The notes under the pieces are model-generated. The model was not told the DNA's origin. It was given only the letters and a program-made list of their open reading frames with translations, and ran no database searches. From Mycobacterium gastri (GTDB lineage Bacteria; Actinomycetota; Actinomycetes; Mycobacteriales; Mycobacteriaceae), in NCBI RefSeq assembly GCF_002102175.1, contig NZ_LQOX01000128.1, positions 51,620-115,619 of the forward strand: 64,000 nucleotides of DNA, in the 5' to 3' direction. Shown here piece by piece: positions 29,042-36,580 of this stretch. A program made the translations under genes and the position numbers. The stretch's first letter is position 1. Each line of letters starts with the position of its first letter.

Positions 29042-29269
29042 GTGCGCAGCCCATCGCCCATCCCGCAGTGGTGGTGCCCGGGCGACTTCTGGGATCCCGG
29101 CTGGGGCAACAACTGGGACTGGAACAACTACCACGACAACTGGCGTGGACCGGGACCCTACCCGAATGGCGGGCCCGGCTGGGGGCCCGGCCCGGGCGGA
29201 GCCGGCGGACCCGGGCCTGGTCCGGCAGGGCCTGCCGGACCAGGCGGCGGGGCCGGGGGCGGACGGTAA
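29042..29269 (+). pseudogene. remnant of a small Trp/Gly/Pro-rich exported protein
   Basis: Starting four bases after the nei stop, a 75-codon frame reads PQWWCPGDFWDPGWGNNWDW, then a Gly-Pro-rich tail to TAA. The segment CPGDFWDPGWGNNWD recurs in small mycobacterial secreted proteins that normally have an N-terminal signal peptide before it. Here there is no signal sequence: the codons upstream in this frame lie inside nei. The GTG at 29042 has no ribosome binding site of its own. It may be a truncated copy that lost its 5' end, or a small cytosolic protein translated by coupling to nei. Identity of the motif is from memory. Confidence 0.5.
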
Positions 29270-29338
29270 GCCCTTCGGTCAAACCGCATGCTGCCGAACG
29301 GCTTTCGCGGCCTATGGTCGGCAAATTGCGAGGCCGGG

Positions 29339-30523
29339 TTAGTCCGGCGTGACACCGAGCGTCGAGTAGACCTCGTTGCTCAGGGCGACGCTGCGAGGGT
29401 CGGCGTTGGCCTTACTGGCGTCGTAGCGGTTCATCACGTACGCGTAGCCGATCCCGTGTTCCAGATCGACAAACCCGAATGAACCGCCCAGGCCGCCGTG
29501 GCCGAATGTTCGCGGATTAGGGCCGTTGACGGCACGCTGGTTGAGCATGTAGCCCAACCCCCAGCCGTGATCGGCCACCCGGGGACCGAGCACCAGATCG
29601 GTGTCGAAGCCGCCTTGCGGCGCTCGGACCAGGTCCATGTGTTCACGGCTGAGCAGCTTCTCTTGGGCGAGCGCGTTGTAGAACGTCGCCAAGCCCAGTG
29701 CCGAGACCAGGCCGTTGGTGCCGGGGAACTCCAGCTCACGCCAGAGTTGCATGTCGTTGTTGCCGACTTCATCGGCGGGGGCGAATCCCATCGAGACCGA
29801 TAGCGCGGCTTTGGGGTGTTCGTCCAGGCTGGCCGGACAGCTGGGGGCTTGCACGTCGGCGAGCATCCCGCGGACCTTCGGCTCGTTCACCATGTCGGCA
29901 CAGCGATGCTGTTCGTACCGGGGCAGGCCGATGTGGATGTCGGCGCCGATCGGTTCGGCGATCTCGGTGCGCAAATAGTGGCCGATCGTGCGACCGGTGA
30001 TCCGGCGGAACACTTCGCCGAGGATGAAACCGAACGTGGTCATGTGGTAGCCCTGAGCAGTACCCGGCTGCCACCATGGTTCCGCCGCCGCCAGTTGCTC
30101 GCAGACAAAATCCCAGTCGGTGACTTGCTCCCAGCTCAGTCGCTTGTTCGGTCCGATCACGCCGGATCGGTGGCTCAGCACCATGGCCACGGTCACGGCT
30201 TCCTTGCCCTTTTGCCCGAACTCGGGCCAATAGCGGGCCACCGGTGCCTGCAGGTCCAGCTCACCGCGGTCGGCGAGTTGGTGGATGCAGGTGGCCGCCA
30301 GGCCCTTGGTGCCGGACAGCACGTTGGTCAGGGTGTCTTGTCGCCAGGGCCGGGTACCGGCAGCGTCCGCCGAACCGCCCCAGAGGTTGACGACGAGATC
30401 GCCGTCCACCCACACGGCGACGGCCGCGCCGACTTCGTGACCCGACCTGAAGTTGCGCTCGAACGCGTCACGTACTTTGGCGAAGTCGGGCGCGCATGTG
30501 CCTTTGACCTCGGCATTACACAT
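29339..30523 (-). CDS. lipP: beta-lactamase-fold esterase LipP
   Basis: Serine hydrolase of the class C beta-lactamase/family VIII esterase fold (Rv2463), 394 residues. The SxxK nucleophile motif is LSGTKGLAA near residue 70, and the tyrosine motif corresponds to QGYHMTTFGFILGE near residue 165. A late HGGLGGSFGF segment is at the place of the KTG box. No signal peptide is visible, so it is probably cytoplasmic. It starts about 30 bases downstream of tRNA-Gly on the same strand and may share its transcript. The physiological ester substrate is not known from sequence. Confidence 0.9.
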   Translation of the reverse strand: MCNAEVKGTCAPDFAKVRDAFERNFRSGHEVGAAVAVWVDGDLVVNLWGGSADAAGTRPWRQDTLTNVLSGTKGLAATCIHQLADRGELDLQAPVARYWPEFGQKGKEAVTVAMVLSHRSGVIGPNKRLSWEQVTDWDFVCEQLAAAEPWWQPGTAQGYHMTTFGFILGEVFRRITGRTIGHYLRTEIAEPIGADIHIGLPRYEQHRCADMVNEPKVRGMLADVQAPSCPASLDEHPKAALSVSMGFAPADEVGNNDMQLWRELEFPGTNGLVSALGLATFYNALAQEKLLSREHMDLVRAPQGGFDTDLVLGPRVADHGWGLGYMLNQRAVNGPNPRTFGHGGLGGSFGFVDLEHGIGYAYVMNRYDASKANADPRSVALSNEVYSTLGVTPD

Positions 30524-30553
30524 GGCGCATTCCCCCCGGGGCGGCGAAGTCTG

Positions 30554-30624
30554 AGCGGGCGACGGGAATCGAACCCGCGTCGCTAGTTTGGAAGACTAGG
30601 GCTCTACCATTGAGCTACGCCCGC
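30554..30624 (-). tRNA. tRNA-Gly (anticodon TCC)
   Basis: On the minus strand the acceptor arms GCGGGCG/CGCCCGC pair perfectly, the D arm is GCTC/GAGC, the anticodon arm is CTAGT-CTTCCAA-ACTAG with anticodon TCC, and the T loop is TTCGATT. CCA is not encoded. It reads GGA (and GGG) codons. Confidence 0.95.
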
Positions 30625-30770
30625 ATGCATTAAGTCGAGCGAAACTCTACGTGGTGGCCGAGATCAAATCTAATCGACGCAGTGATGTGACGCGCGCCGC
30701 GGATGCCGTCAGGTCCTCGGAGGTCGCTGCGGGCCCGGTGTCGCCGGGCCGTAGGATCGCGAGGTCAGCG

Positions 30771-30847
30771 CGGGGTGTAGCGCAGCTTGGTAGCGCATCC
30801 GCTTTGGGAGCGGAAGGCCGCAGGTTCAAATCCTGTCACCCCGACCA
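30771..30847 (+). tRNA. tRNA-Pro (anticodon TGG)
   Basis: Acceptor arms CGGGGTG/CACCCCG, anticodon arm TCCGC-TTTGGGA-GCGGA giving TGG, T loop TTCAAAT, discriminator A and an encoded CCA. It lies 36 bases ahead of tig on the same strand and may be cotranscribed with it. Confidence 0.95.
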
Positions 30848-30883
30848 GCCGACCGTCCGGAACAACCATCGAGGAGCACATTC

Positions 30884-32386
30884 GTGAAGAGCAGCGTCGA
30901 GCATTTGAGCCCTACTCGGGTTCGTATCAATGTGGAGGTGCCCTTCGAAGAGCTCGAGCCTGATTTCCAGCGGGCCTACAAGGAGCTGGCCAAACAGGTT
31001 CGGCTGCCTGGGTTCCGGCCGGGCAAGGCGCCGATCCGGCTCCTCGAGGCGCGCTTCGGTCGAGAGGCGATGCTCGATCAGATCGTCAACGATGCCCTGC
31101 CCAGCCGGTATGGACAGGCGCTGGCCGAGTCGGAGATCCAGCCACTGGGCAGACCCGACATCGAGGTCACCCGAAAGGAGTACGGCCAGGATCTGGCTTT
31201 CACCGCGGAGGTCGACGTCCGCCCCAAGATCACGCTGCCCGACCTGGGCCAGTTGTCGGTCTCAGTGGAGTCCATCGAGGTCAGCGACGACGACGTCGAA
31301 GCTGAGCTGCAGTCGCTGCGCGCCCGCTTCGGCACGCTAAACCCGGTCGAGCGGCCGGTGGCGGTCGGCGACTTTGTCACGATCGACCTGTCGGCAACCG
31401 TCGATGGGGAGGAGGTGCCCAACGCCGCCGCTGAGGGACTGTCACACGAGGTCGGCTCCGGTCGCCTGATCGCAGGGCTCGACGACGCGATCGTCGGCCT
31501 GTCCGTCGACGAGTCTCGGGTTTTCACCGCCAAGTTGGCAGCCGGCGAACACGCCGGACGCGACGCGGAGGTCACCGTCACTGTCAAGTCCGTCAAGGAG
31601 CGCGAGCTACCCGAGCCCGACGACGAGTTCGCCCAGTTGGCTAGCGAGTTCGACACCATCGAGGAACTGCGAGCCAACCTGCGTGAGCAGGTGCTGCAGG
31701 CAAAGCGCGCCCAGCAGGCGGAGCAGATCCGCAACGCCACCATCGACACCTTGCTCGAGCAGGTCGACGTGCCGGTGCCGGAGTCCTATGTCCAGGCGCA
31801 GTACGACAGCGTCATCCACAGCGCACTCAGCGGCATCGACCACGACGAGGCCAGGTTCAACGAGCTGCTCGCCGAGCAAGGCTCGTCGCGTCAGGCGTTC
31901 GACGCCGAGGCCCGCAGCGCCTCGGAGAAGGACGTCAAGAGGCAGCTGCTGTTGGACGCCCTCGCCGATGAGCTGAAAGTCCAAGTGGGTCAGGAGGACC
32001 TCACCGAACGACTGCTGACGACGTCGCGGCAGTATGGCGTCGAGCCGCAACAACTGTTCGCCTACCTTCAGGAGAACAACCAGCTGCCGTCGATGTTCGC
32101 CGACGTTCGGCGCGAGGTGGCGGTACGGGCTGTCGCCCGGGCCGCAACGGTCACCGATAGCGACGGCAACACGATCGACACCGGAGAGTTGTTCGGCACG
32201 AGCCGCGAGGCTTCGGAAGAGCCCGACGCCGGTGCCCAAGACACAGCTGCGGGCGACGAAGACTCCGGCGCCCCAGACGAAGACTCCGGCGCCCCGGCTG
32301 AGACCGCCGACGCCCCGGCCGAGACCGCCGACGCCCCGGCCGAGACCGCCGCGACCGATCCGCCCGGCAAAGAACACAGCGCGTGA
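30884..32386 (+). CDS. tig: trigger factor (ribosome-associated chaperone)
   Basis: Folds nascent chains at the ribosome exit tunnel. The ribosome-binding signature GFRPGKAP is near residues 42-50; an FKBP-like prolyl isomerase domain spans about 150-245; the rest is the helical chaperone domain. The last 60 residues are an acidic, low-complexity tail with two DEDSGAP and three APAETAD-type heptads, which is longer than needed for the fold. Start GTG 30884 is preceded by GAGGAG. It leads directly to clpP1-clpP2 (as Rv2462c-Rv2461c-Rv2460c), pairing folding with degradation. Confidence 0.95.
   Translation: MKSSVEHLSPTRVRINVEVPFEELEPDFQRAYKELAKQVRLPGFRPGKAPIRLLEARFGREAMLDQIVNDALPSRYGQALAESEIQPLGRPDIEVTRKEYGQDLAFTAEVDVRPKITLPDLGQLSVSVESIEVSDDDVEAELQSLRARFGTLNPVERPVAVGDFVTIDLSATVDGEEVPNAAAEGLSHEVGSGRLIAGLDDAIVGLSVDESRVFTAKLAAGEHAGRDAEVTVTVKSVKERELPEPDDEFAQLASEFDTIEELRANLREQVLQAKRAQQAEQIRNATIDTLLEQVDVPVPESYVQAQYDSVIHSALSGIDHDEARFNELLAEQGSSRQAFDAEARSASEKDVKRQLLLDALADELKVQVGQEDLTERLLTTSRQYGVEPQQLFAYLQENNQLPSMFADVRREVAVRAVARAATVTDSDGNTIDTGELFGTSREASEEPDAGAQDTAAGDEDSGAPDEDSGAPAETADAPAETADAPAETAATDPPGKEHSA
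32255..32353 (+). repeat. 21-bp tandem repeats in the tig tail
   Basis: Two near-identical 21-base units (starting 32255 and 32276) encode DEDSGAP, followed by three 21-base units encoding APAETAD. The shared 21-base period suggests expansion by slippage or unequal exchange, so copy number may vary between strains. Confidence 0.8.
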
Positions 32387-32448
32387 CGCTGTGAGCGAAC
32401 GCGCCCATTTCAACGGGTGCGGGAGCGCCACACAGCCAGTGCGGTTGG

Positions 32449-32454
32449 TTAGGG
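32449..32454 (+). promoter_or_regulatory. candidate -10 box for clpP1P2
   Basis: TAGGGT fits TANNNT and would place the transcript start near 32461, about 30 bases before the clpP1 GTG. In M. tuberculosis this operon is induced by ClgR (family knowledge); I could not identify a ClgR site with confidence. Confidence 0.4.
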
Positions 32455-32491
32455 TCGGTTCTACGGAACTCAAGAAAGCAGGTGTCCCACT

Positions 32492-33100
32492 GTGAGCCAA
32501 GTGACTGACATGCGTTCGAACTCGCAGGGCCTTACCCTGACGGACTCGGTCTATGAGCGCTTGCTCTCCGAGCGCATCATCTTCCTGGGTTCAGAGGTGA
32601 ACGACGACGTGGCCAACCGGCTGTGCGCGCAGATTCTGCTGCTCGCGGCCGAGGACCCCACCAAGGACATCTCGCTGTACATCAACTCACCGGGCGGATC
32701 GATCAGCGCCGGCATGGCGATCTACGACACCATGACCTTGGCACCCTGCGACATCGCCACCTACGCGATGGGCATGGCCGCCTCCATGGGCGAGTTCCTG
32801 CTGGCCGCGGGCACCAAAGGCAAGCGTTACGCGCTGCCGCATGCCCGCATCCTCATGCACCAGCCGCTGGGCGGGGTGACCGGCAGTGCGGCCGACATCG
32901 CAATTCAGGCCGAGCAGTTCGCGGTCATCAAGAAGGAGATGTTCCGGCTCAACGCCGAATTCACCGGCCAGCCGATCGAGCGCATCGAGGCGGACTCGGA
33001 TCGCGATCGCTGGTTCACCGCCGAGGAAGCCCTGGAATACGGTTTCGTCGACCACATCATCACCCGCGCCGCAAGCGTCACCAATGGAGAAATGCAGTGA
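32492..33100 (+). CDS. clpP1: Clp protease proteolytic subunit ClpP1
   Basis: Serine protease subunit that stacks with ClpP2 to form the mixed tetradecamer essential in mycobacteria. The catalytic triad is visible: Ser98 (AASMGEF), the histidine in LMHQPLGG, and the aspartate near residue 173 in EALEYGFVDH. Length 202 matches the M. tuberculosis protein (200), differing mainly at the C-terminus. The GTG start follows an AAAGCAGG stretch. The stop overlaps the clpP2 GTG start (GTGA), giving equal coupled production of the two subunits. Confidence 0.96.
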   Translation: MSQVTDMRSNSQGLTLTDSVYERLLSERIIFLGSEVNDDVANRLCAQILLLAAEDPTKDISLYINSPGGSISAGMAIYDTMTLAPCDIATYAMGMAASMGEFLLAAGTKGKRYALPHARILMHQPLGGVTGSAADIAIQAEQFAVIKKEMFRLNAEFTGQPIERIEADSDRDRWFTAEEALEYGFVDHIITRAASVTNGEMQ

Positions 33101-33741
33101 ATGCCCAAAACCCTCAGATCCAGCCTCAGGCGCGGTACATCCTGCCGTCGTTCATCGAGCACTCCAGCTTCGGCGTCAAGGAGTCCAACCCCTACAACAA
33201 GCTGTTCGAGGAACGCATCATCTTCCTCGGTGTCCAGGTCGACGACGCATCGGCCAACGACATCATGGCGCAGCTGCTCGTGCTCGAGTCGCTGGACCCC
33301 GACCGCGATATCACCATGTACATCAACTCGCCCGGCGGCGGGTTCACCTCTCTAATGGCGATCTACGACACCATGCAGTACGTGCGGGCCGACATCCAGA
33401 CGGTGTGCCTCGGTCAGGCCGCCTCGGCCGCGGCGGTGCTGTTGGCTGCCGGGACGCCGGGTAAGCGGATGGCGCTGCCCAACGCGCGGGTGCTGATCCA
33501 CCAGCCGTCGTTGTCGGGGGTGATCCAGGGTCAATTCTCCGATCTGGAGATCCAGGCCGCCGAGATCGAGCGGATGCGCACGCTGATGGAGACCACGCTG
33601 GCGCGCCACACCGGCAAGGACGCCGCGGTGATCCGCAAGGACACCGACCGAGACAAGATCCTGACCGCCGAAGAGGCCAAAGACTACGGCATCATCGACA
33701 CCGTTCTGGAATACCGGAAGCTGTCCGCGCAGAAGGCTTGA
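33097..33741 (+). CDS. clpP2: Clp protease proteolytic subunit ClpP2
   Basis: Second subunit of the mixed ClpP1P2 protease; in mycobacteria the ClpX and ClpC1 ATPases dock on the ClpP2 ring. The catalytic serine is Ser110 (QAASAAAVLL), the histidine is in LIHQPSLSG, and the aspartate lies in EEAKDYGIID. The start is GTG 33097 overlapping clpP1, giving 214 residues as in M. tuberculosis. An N-terminal extension NAQNPQIQPQAR precedes the core. It ends one base from the convergent mmuM stop. The transporter gene that follows clpP2 in M. tuberculosis is absent. Confidence 0.96.
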   Translation: MNAQNPQIQPQARYILPSFIEHSSFGVKESNPYNKLFEERIIFLGVQVDDASANDIMAQLLVLESLDPDRDITMYINSPGGGFTSLMAIYDTMQYVRADIQTVCLGQAASAAAVLLAAGTPGKRMALPNARVLIHQPSLSGVIQGQFSDLEIQAAEIERMRTLMETTLARHTGKDAAVIRKDTDRDKILTAEEAKDYGIIDTVLEYRKLSAQKA

Positions 33742-33742
33742 A

Positions 33743-34627
33743 CTAGGCCTCAACGGCCAGTACCCGCCGGATCTCGGCAATGTCGGCTGGCCCCACCCGG
33801 CAGCATCCGCCGACGATGCGCGCTCCCGCGGCAACCCACTGCGTGGCGAGTTCAGCAGAAAACCGCCGCGGGCCTACCCAGGCACAGCGCCGGCTGTCCC
33901 AATGCTCGCCGCTGTTGGGGTAGACGATCACCGGCTTGCCCACGTCGGCGCAGGCGATTGCCGCCAACACGTCGTCGGGAGCGCAGCAATTGACGCCCAC
34001 CGCGACGATCTCCGGAACTCCCGCGGCCACCGCGAACGCGCCGGACAGCGGTTGCCCGGCTCGGGTTCGGGTCCCGTCGATCGTGTAGCTGAGCCAGGCC
34101 GGCACGCCCACCTGGCGCACCAGGTTGACGAGTGCTTCGGCCTCGTCGACATCGGGGATGGTTTCCAGTGCCAGCACGTCTGCGCCGGCGGCCGCCAACA
34201 CCTCCAGCCGCGGGCGATGCCACCGGGTTAGCGCCCTGACGCTGAGTCCGTAGCGGCCGCGATATTCCGACCCATCGGCGAGCGCGGCACCGTAGGGTCC
34301 GACGGAGGCGGCCACCCGAAGGCCGGCCGCGCCGACCTCGTCCCGGGCGCTCGCGGCGAGTTCAACACTGCGGCGCAGCAACGCGACCGCGTCGTCTCGG
34401 CCGATCCCGTGCGCGGCGAATCCCTCGAACGACGCCTGGTAACTGGCCGTCGTGGCGATCGTGGCACCGGCGCGAAAGTACGCCGCATGCACCGCGGTGA
34501 TCTCCTGCGGCGCTTCGGTCAGCAGCCGCGCCGACCACAACGGGTCGGCAAGGTCATGACCGCGGGCCTCGAGCTCGGTGGCCAGGCCGCCGTCGCTGAT
34601 CACCACGGAATCAGCAGCCAACCGCAC
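33743..34627 (-). CDS. mmuM: homocysteine S-methyltransferase MmuM
   Basis: Transfers a methyl group from S-methylmethionine (or SAM) to homocysteine to give methionine. The zinc-binding cysteines are present: VGVNCC in the middle (about residue 220) and GGCCRVGP near the C-terminus. The N-terminus VISDGGLATELEARG is typical. A longer frame exists upstream but is Pro/Gly-rich and lacks a start signal; GTG 34627 lies six bases after a TANNNT box and makes a leaderless start, giving 294 residues. Corresponds to Rv2458. Confidence 0.9.
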   Translation of the reverse strand: MRLAADSVVISDGGLATELEARGHDLADPLWSARLLTEAPQEITAVHAAYFRAGATIATTASYQASFEGFAAHGIGRDDAVALLRRSVELAASARDEVGAAGLRVAASVGPYGAALADGSEYRGRYGLSVRALTRWHRPRLEVLAAAGADVLALETIPDVDEAEALVNLVRQVGVPAWLSYTIDGTRTRAGQPLSGAFAVAAGVPEIVAVGVNCCAPDDVLAAIACADVGKPVIVYPNSGEHWDSRRCAWVGPRRFSAELATQWVAAGARIVGGCCRVGPADIAEIRRVLAVEA

Positions 34628-34630
34628 AAC

Positions 34631-34654
34631 GTCACTGTAGGGGTCACTGTAGGG
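34631..34654 (-). promoter_or_regulatory. tandemly duplicated 12-bp promoter element of mmuM
   Basis: Two perfect copies of GTCACTGTAGGG lie head to tail (34631-34642, 34643-34654). On the minus strand each contains TACAGT, a TANNNT -10 box. The proximal one (34634-34639) is six bases before the GTG start, placing transcription on the start codon. The distal copy would start 12 bases earlier. Confidence 0.55.
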
Positions 34655-34877
34655 TGGTCGCTTGGGGTGTGGGCCGCCACCGGGTCCGCCAGTTGATCCA
34701 GTTGATGAGCATCGGTTGCATAACGACCGCGACACGCCAGAGACACCGATCGCGCGTCTCGACGAGTGCCGGGCGCCGCCGGGCGATATGTTTCATTCCG
34801 ACACGAGGCTATGAATACCCAGGAATATCAAAGACGCTATTCGGCGCCAACAGTCGCGGTGGGCCACAGCAAGCGGG

Positions 34878-34883
34878 TAGCGT
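34878..34883 (+). promoter_or_regulatory. candidate -10 box for clpX
   Basis: TAGCGT fits TANNNT; transcription would begin near 34890, leaving a 5' leader of about 53 bases before the clpX ATG. Confidence 0.4.
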
Positions 34884-34942
34884 CGGGGAGTACACGCGGC
34901 ACGGTAAGTCGAACGGCGAACAGGAAGTAGGCCCTCACCATC

Positions 34943-36223
34943 ATGGCGCGCATAGGAGACGGCGGTGACCTGCTGAAGTGCTCGTTCTGCGGGAAGAGTC
35001 AAAAACAGGTCAAGAAGCTCATCGCCGGTCCCGGAGTGTACATCTGCGATGAGTGCATCGACCTTTGCAACGAGATCATCGAAGAGGAACTCGCCGACGC
35101 CGACGATGTGAAACTCGATGAGCTGCCCAAGCCGGTTGAAATCCGGGAATTCCTCGAGGGCTACGTCATCGGACAGGACACCGCCAAACGGACCCTGGCC
35201 GTCGCGGTCTACAACCACTACAAACGTATCCAGGCCGGCGAGAAGAGCCGCGACTCCCGGCACGAGCCGGTCGAGCTGACCAAATCCAACATCTTGATGC
35301 TCGGGCCTACCGGTTGCGGTAAGACCTACCTGGCCCAGACGCTGGCCAAGATGCTCAATGTGCCGTTCGCCATCGCTGACGCCACGGCGCTCACCGAGGC
35401 CGGTTATGTCGGTGAAGACGTCGAGAACATTCTGCTGAAACTGATTCAGGCAGCCGACTACGACGTCAAGCGCGCCGAGACGGGCATCATCTACATTGAC
35501 GAGGTCGACAAGATCGCCCGCAAGAGCGAGAACCCGTCGATTACCCGCGACGTCTCGGGAGAAGGCGTTCAGCAGGCCCTGCTGAAGATTCTCGAGGGCA
35601 CCCAGGCATCGGTTCCCCCGCAGGGCGGCCGCAAGCACCCGCACCAAGAGTTCATCCAGATCGACACCACCAACGTGCTTTTCATCGTGGCGGGCGCGTT
35701 CGCCGGGCTGGAGAAGATCATCTACGAGCGGGTGGGCAAGCGCGGCTTGGGCTTTGGCGCCGAAGTCCGCTCCAAGGCCGAGATCGACACCACCGACCAC
35801 TTTGCCGACGTGATGCCCGAGGACCTGATCAAGTTCGGCTTGATCCCCGAATTCATCGGCCGCCTGCCTGTGGTTGCCTCGGTCACCAACCTGGACAAGG
35901 AGTCGTTGGTCAAGATCTTGTCCGAGCCGAAGAACGCTCTGGTCAAGCAGTACACCCGGCTCTTCGAGATGGACGGTGTGGAGCTGGAGTTCACCGACGA
36001 CGCGCTGGAGGCGATCGCCGACCAAGCGATCCACCGCGGCACCGGCGCCCGCGGCTTGCGGGCGATTATGGAAGAAGTTCTGTTGCCGGTGATGTATGAC
36101 ATCCCCAGCCGCGACGACGTCGCCAAAGTGGTGGTCACCAAGGAGACCGTGCAGGACAACGTGCTGCCGACCATCGTGCCGCGCAAGCCGTCCCGTTCCG
36201 AGCGTCGCGACAAGAGCGCCTAG
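34943..36223 (+). CDS. clpX: ATP-dependent unfoldase ClpX
   Basis: AAA+ ring ATPase that unfolds substrates for ClpP1P2. The N-terminal zinc-binding domain has CSFCGKSQ and CDECIDLC (residues about 13-42). Walker A is GPTGCGKT (about 117), the pore loop GYVGED, Walker B IIYIDEVDKIA, and the ClpP-docking loop KRGLGFG, where LGF replaces the usual IGF. The sensor-2 arginine lies in GARGLRAIMEE. Length 426 is normal. It is separated from clpP1P2 by mmuM on the opposite strand. Downstream lies a 357-base gap, not the transporter gene seen in M. tuberculosis. Confidence 0.96.
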   Translation: MARIGDGGDLLKCSFCGKSQKQVKKLIAGPGVYICDECIDLCNEIIEEELADADDVKLDELPKPVEIREFLEGYVIGQDTAKRTLAVAVYNHYKRIQAGEKSRDSRHEPVELTKSNILMLGPTGCGKTYLAQTLAKMLNVPFAIADATALTEAGYVGEDVENILLKLIQAADYDVKRAETGIIYIDEVDKIARKSENPSITRDVSGEGVQQALLKILEGTQASVPPQGGRKHPHQEFIQIDTTNVLFIVAGAFAGLEKIIYERVGKRGLGFGAEVRSKAEIDTTDHFADVMPEDLIKFGLIPEFIGRLPVVASVTNLDKESLVKILSEPKNALVKQYTRLFEMDGVELEFTDDALEAIADQAIHRGTGARGLRAIMEEVLLPVMYDIPSRDDVAKVVVTKETVQDNVLPTIVPRKPSRSERRDKSA

Positions 36224-36273
36224 CCTCGCGAAGATACGGGCCCGTCGCGACCAGGCTCGGTACCCGCGTCGGT

Positions 36274-36312
36274 TAGCATCGACACGATCGAGCGGTCTTA
36301 GACGTCTTAGAC
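36274..36312 (+). promoter_or_regulatory. candidate promoter and tandem 9-mer between clpX and korA
   Basis: TAGCAT (36274-36279) fits a -10 box with a start near 36286. Immediately after, GTCTTAGAC is repeated twice without a gap (36295-36303, 36304-36312). The repeats would lie at the start of the transcript leading to the small ORF and korA. No binding protein can be named. Confidence 0.35.
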
Positions 36313-36327
36313 GCGGTGGGTGAGAAA

Positions 36328-36480
36328 GTGACCAAGACCACAGTTTGGGCTGCCATCGCAACGGTCCCCGTCCTGACATCGGCTTTTAGCGAATCGACCG
36401 CCCTCTGCCAAGGTTCCGTGCCAGCCAAGCGCGCAGGAACAAGTGTCATACTTGATACCGCCAGTGACACCAAAACGTGA
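36328..36480 (+). CDS. possible 50-residue secreted peptide
   Basis: A GTG-started frame in the 357-base gap between clpX and korA encodes a signal-peptide-like N-terminus (MTKTTVWAAIATVPVLTSAF) and a short polar remainder ending SDTKT. It lies about 40 bases after a -10 box. The binding site GGGTGAG is weak and codon use is not strongly coding-like. No homologue is recognised. The rest of the gap (36481-36580) holds only the korA leader. Confidence 0.3.
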   Translation: MTKTTVWAAIATVPVLTSAFSESTALCQGSVPAKRAGTSVILDTASDTKT

Positions 36481-36580
36481 GGTGGGGGAGCCATTCCGAC
36501 GGCGTAACCTGAAATCGCACCGGAGTGCTTCTCCTGATTAGGGTCTGACTACATCCTGATCACAGAAGGAAGGCGGAGAC

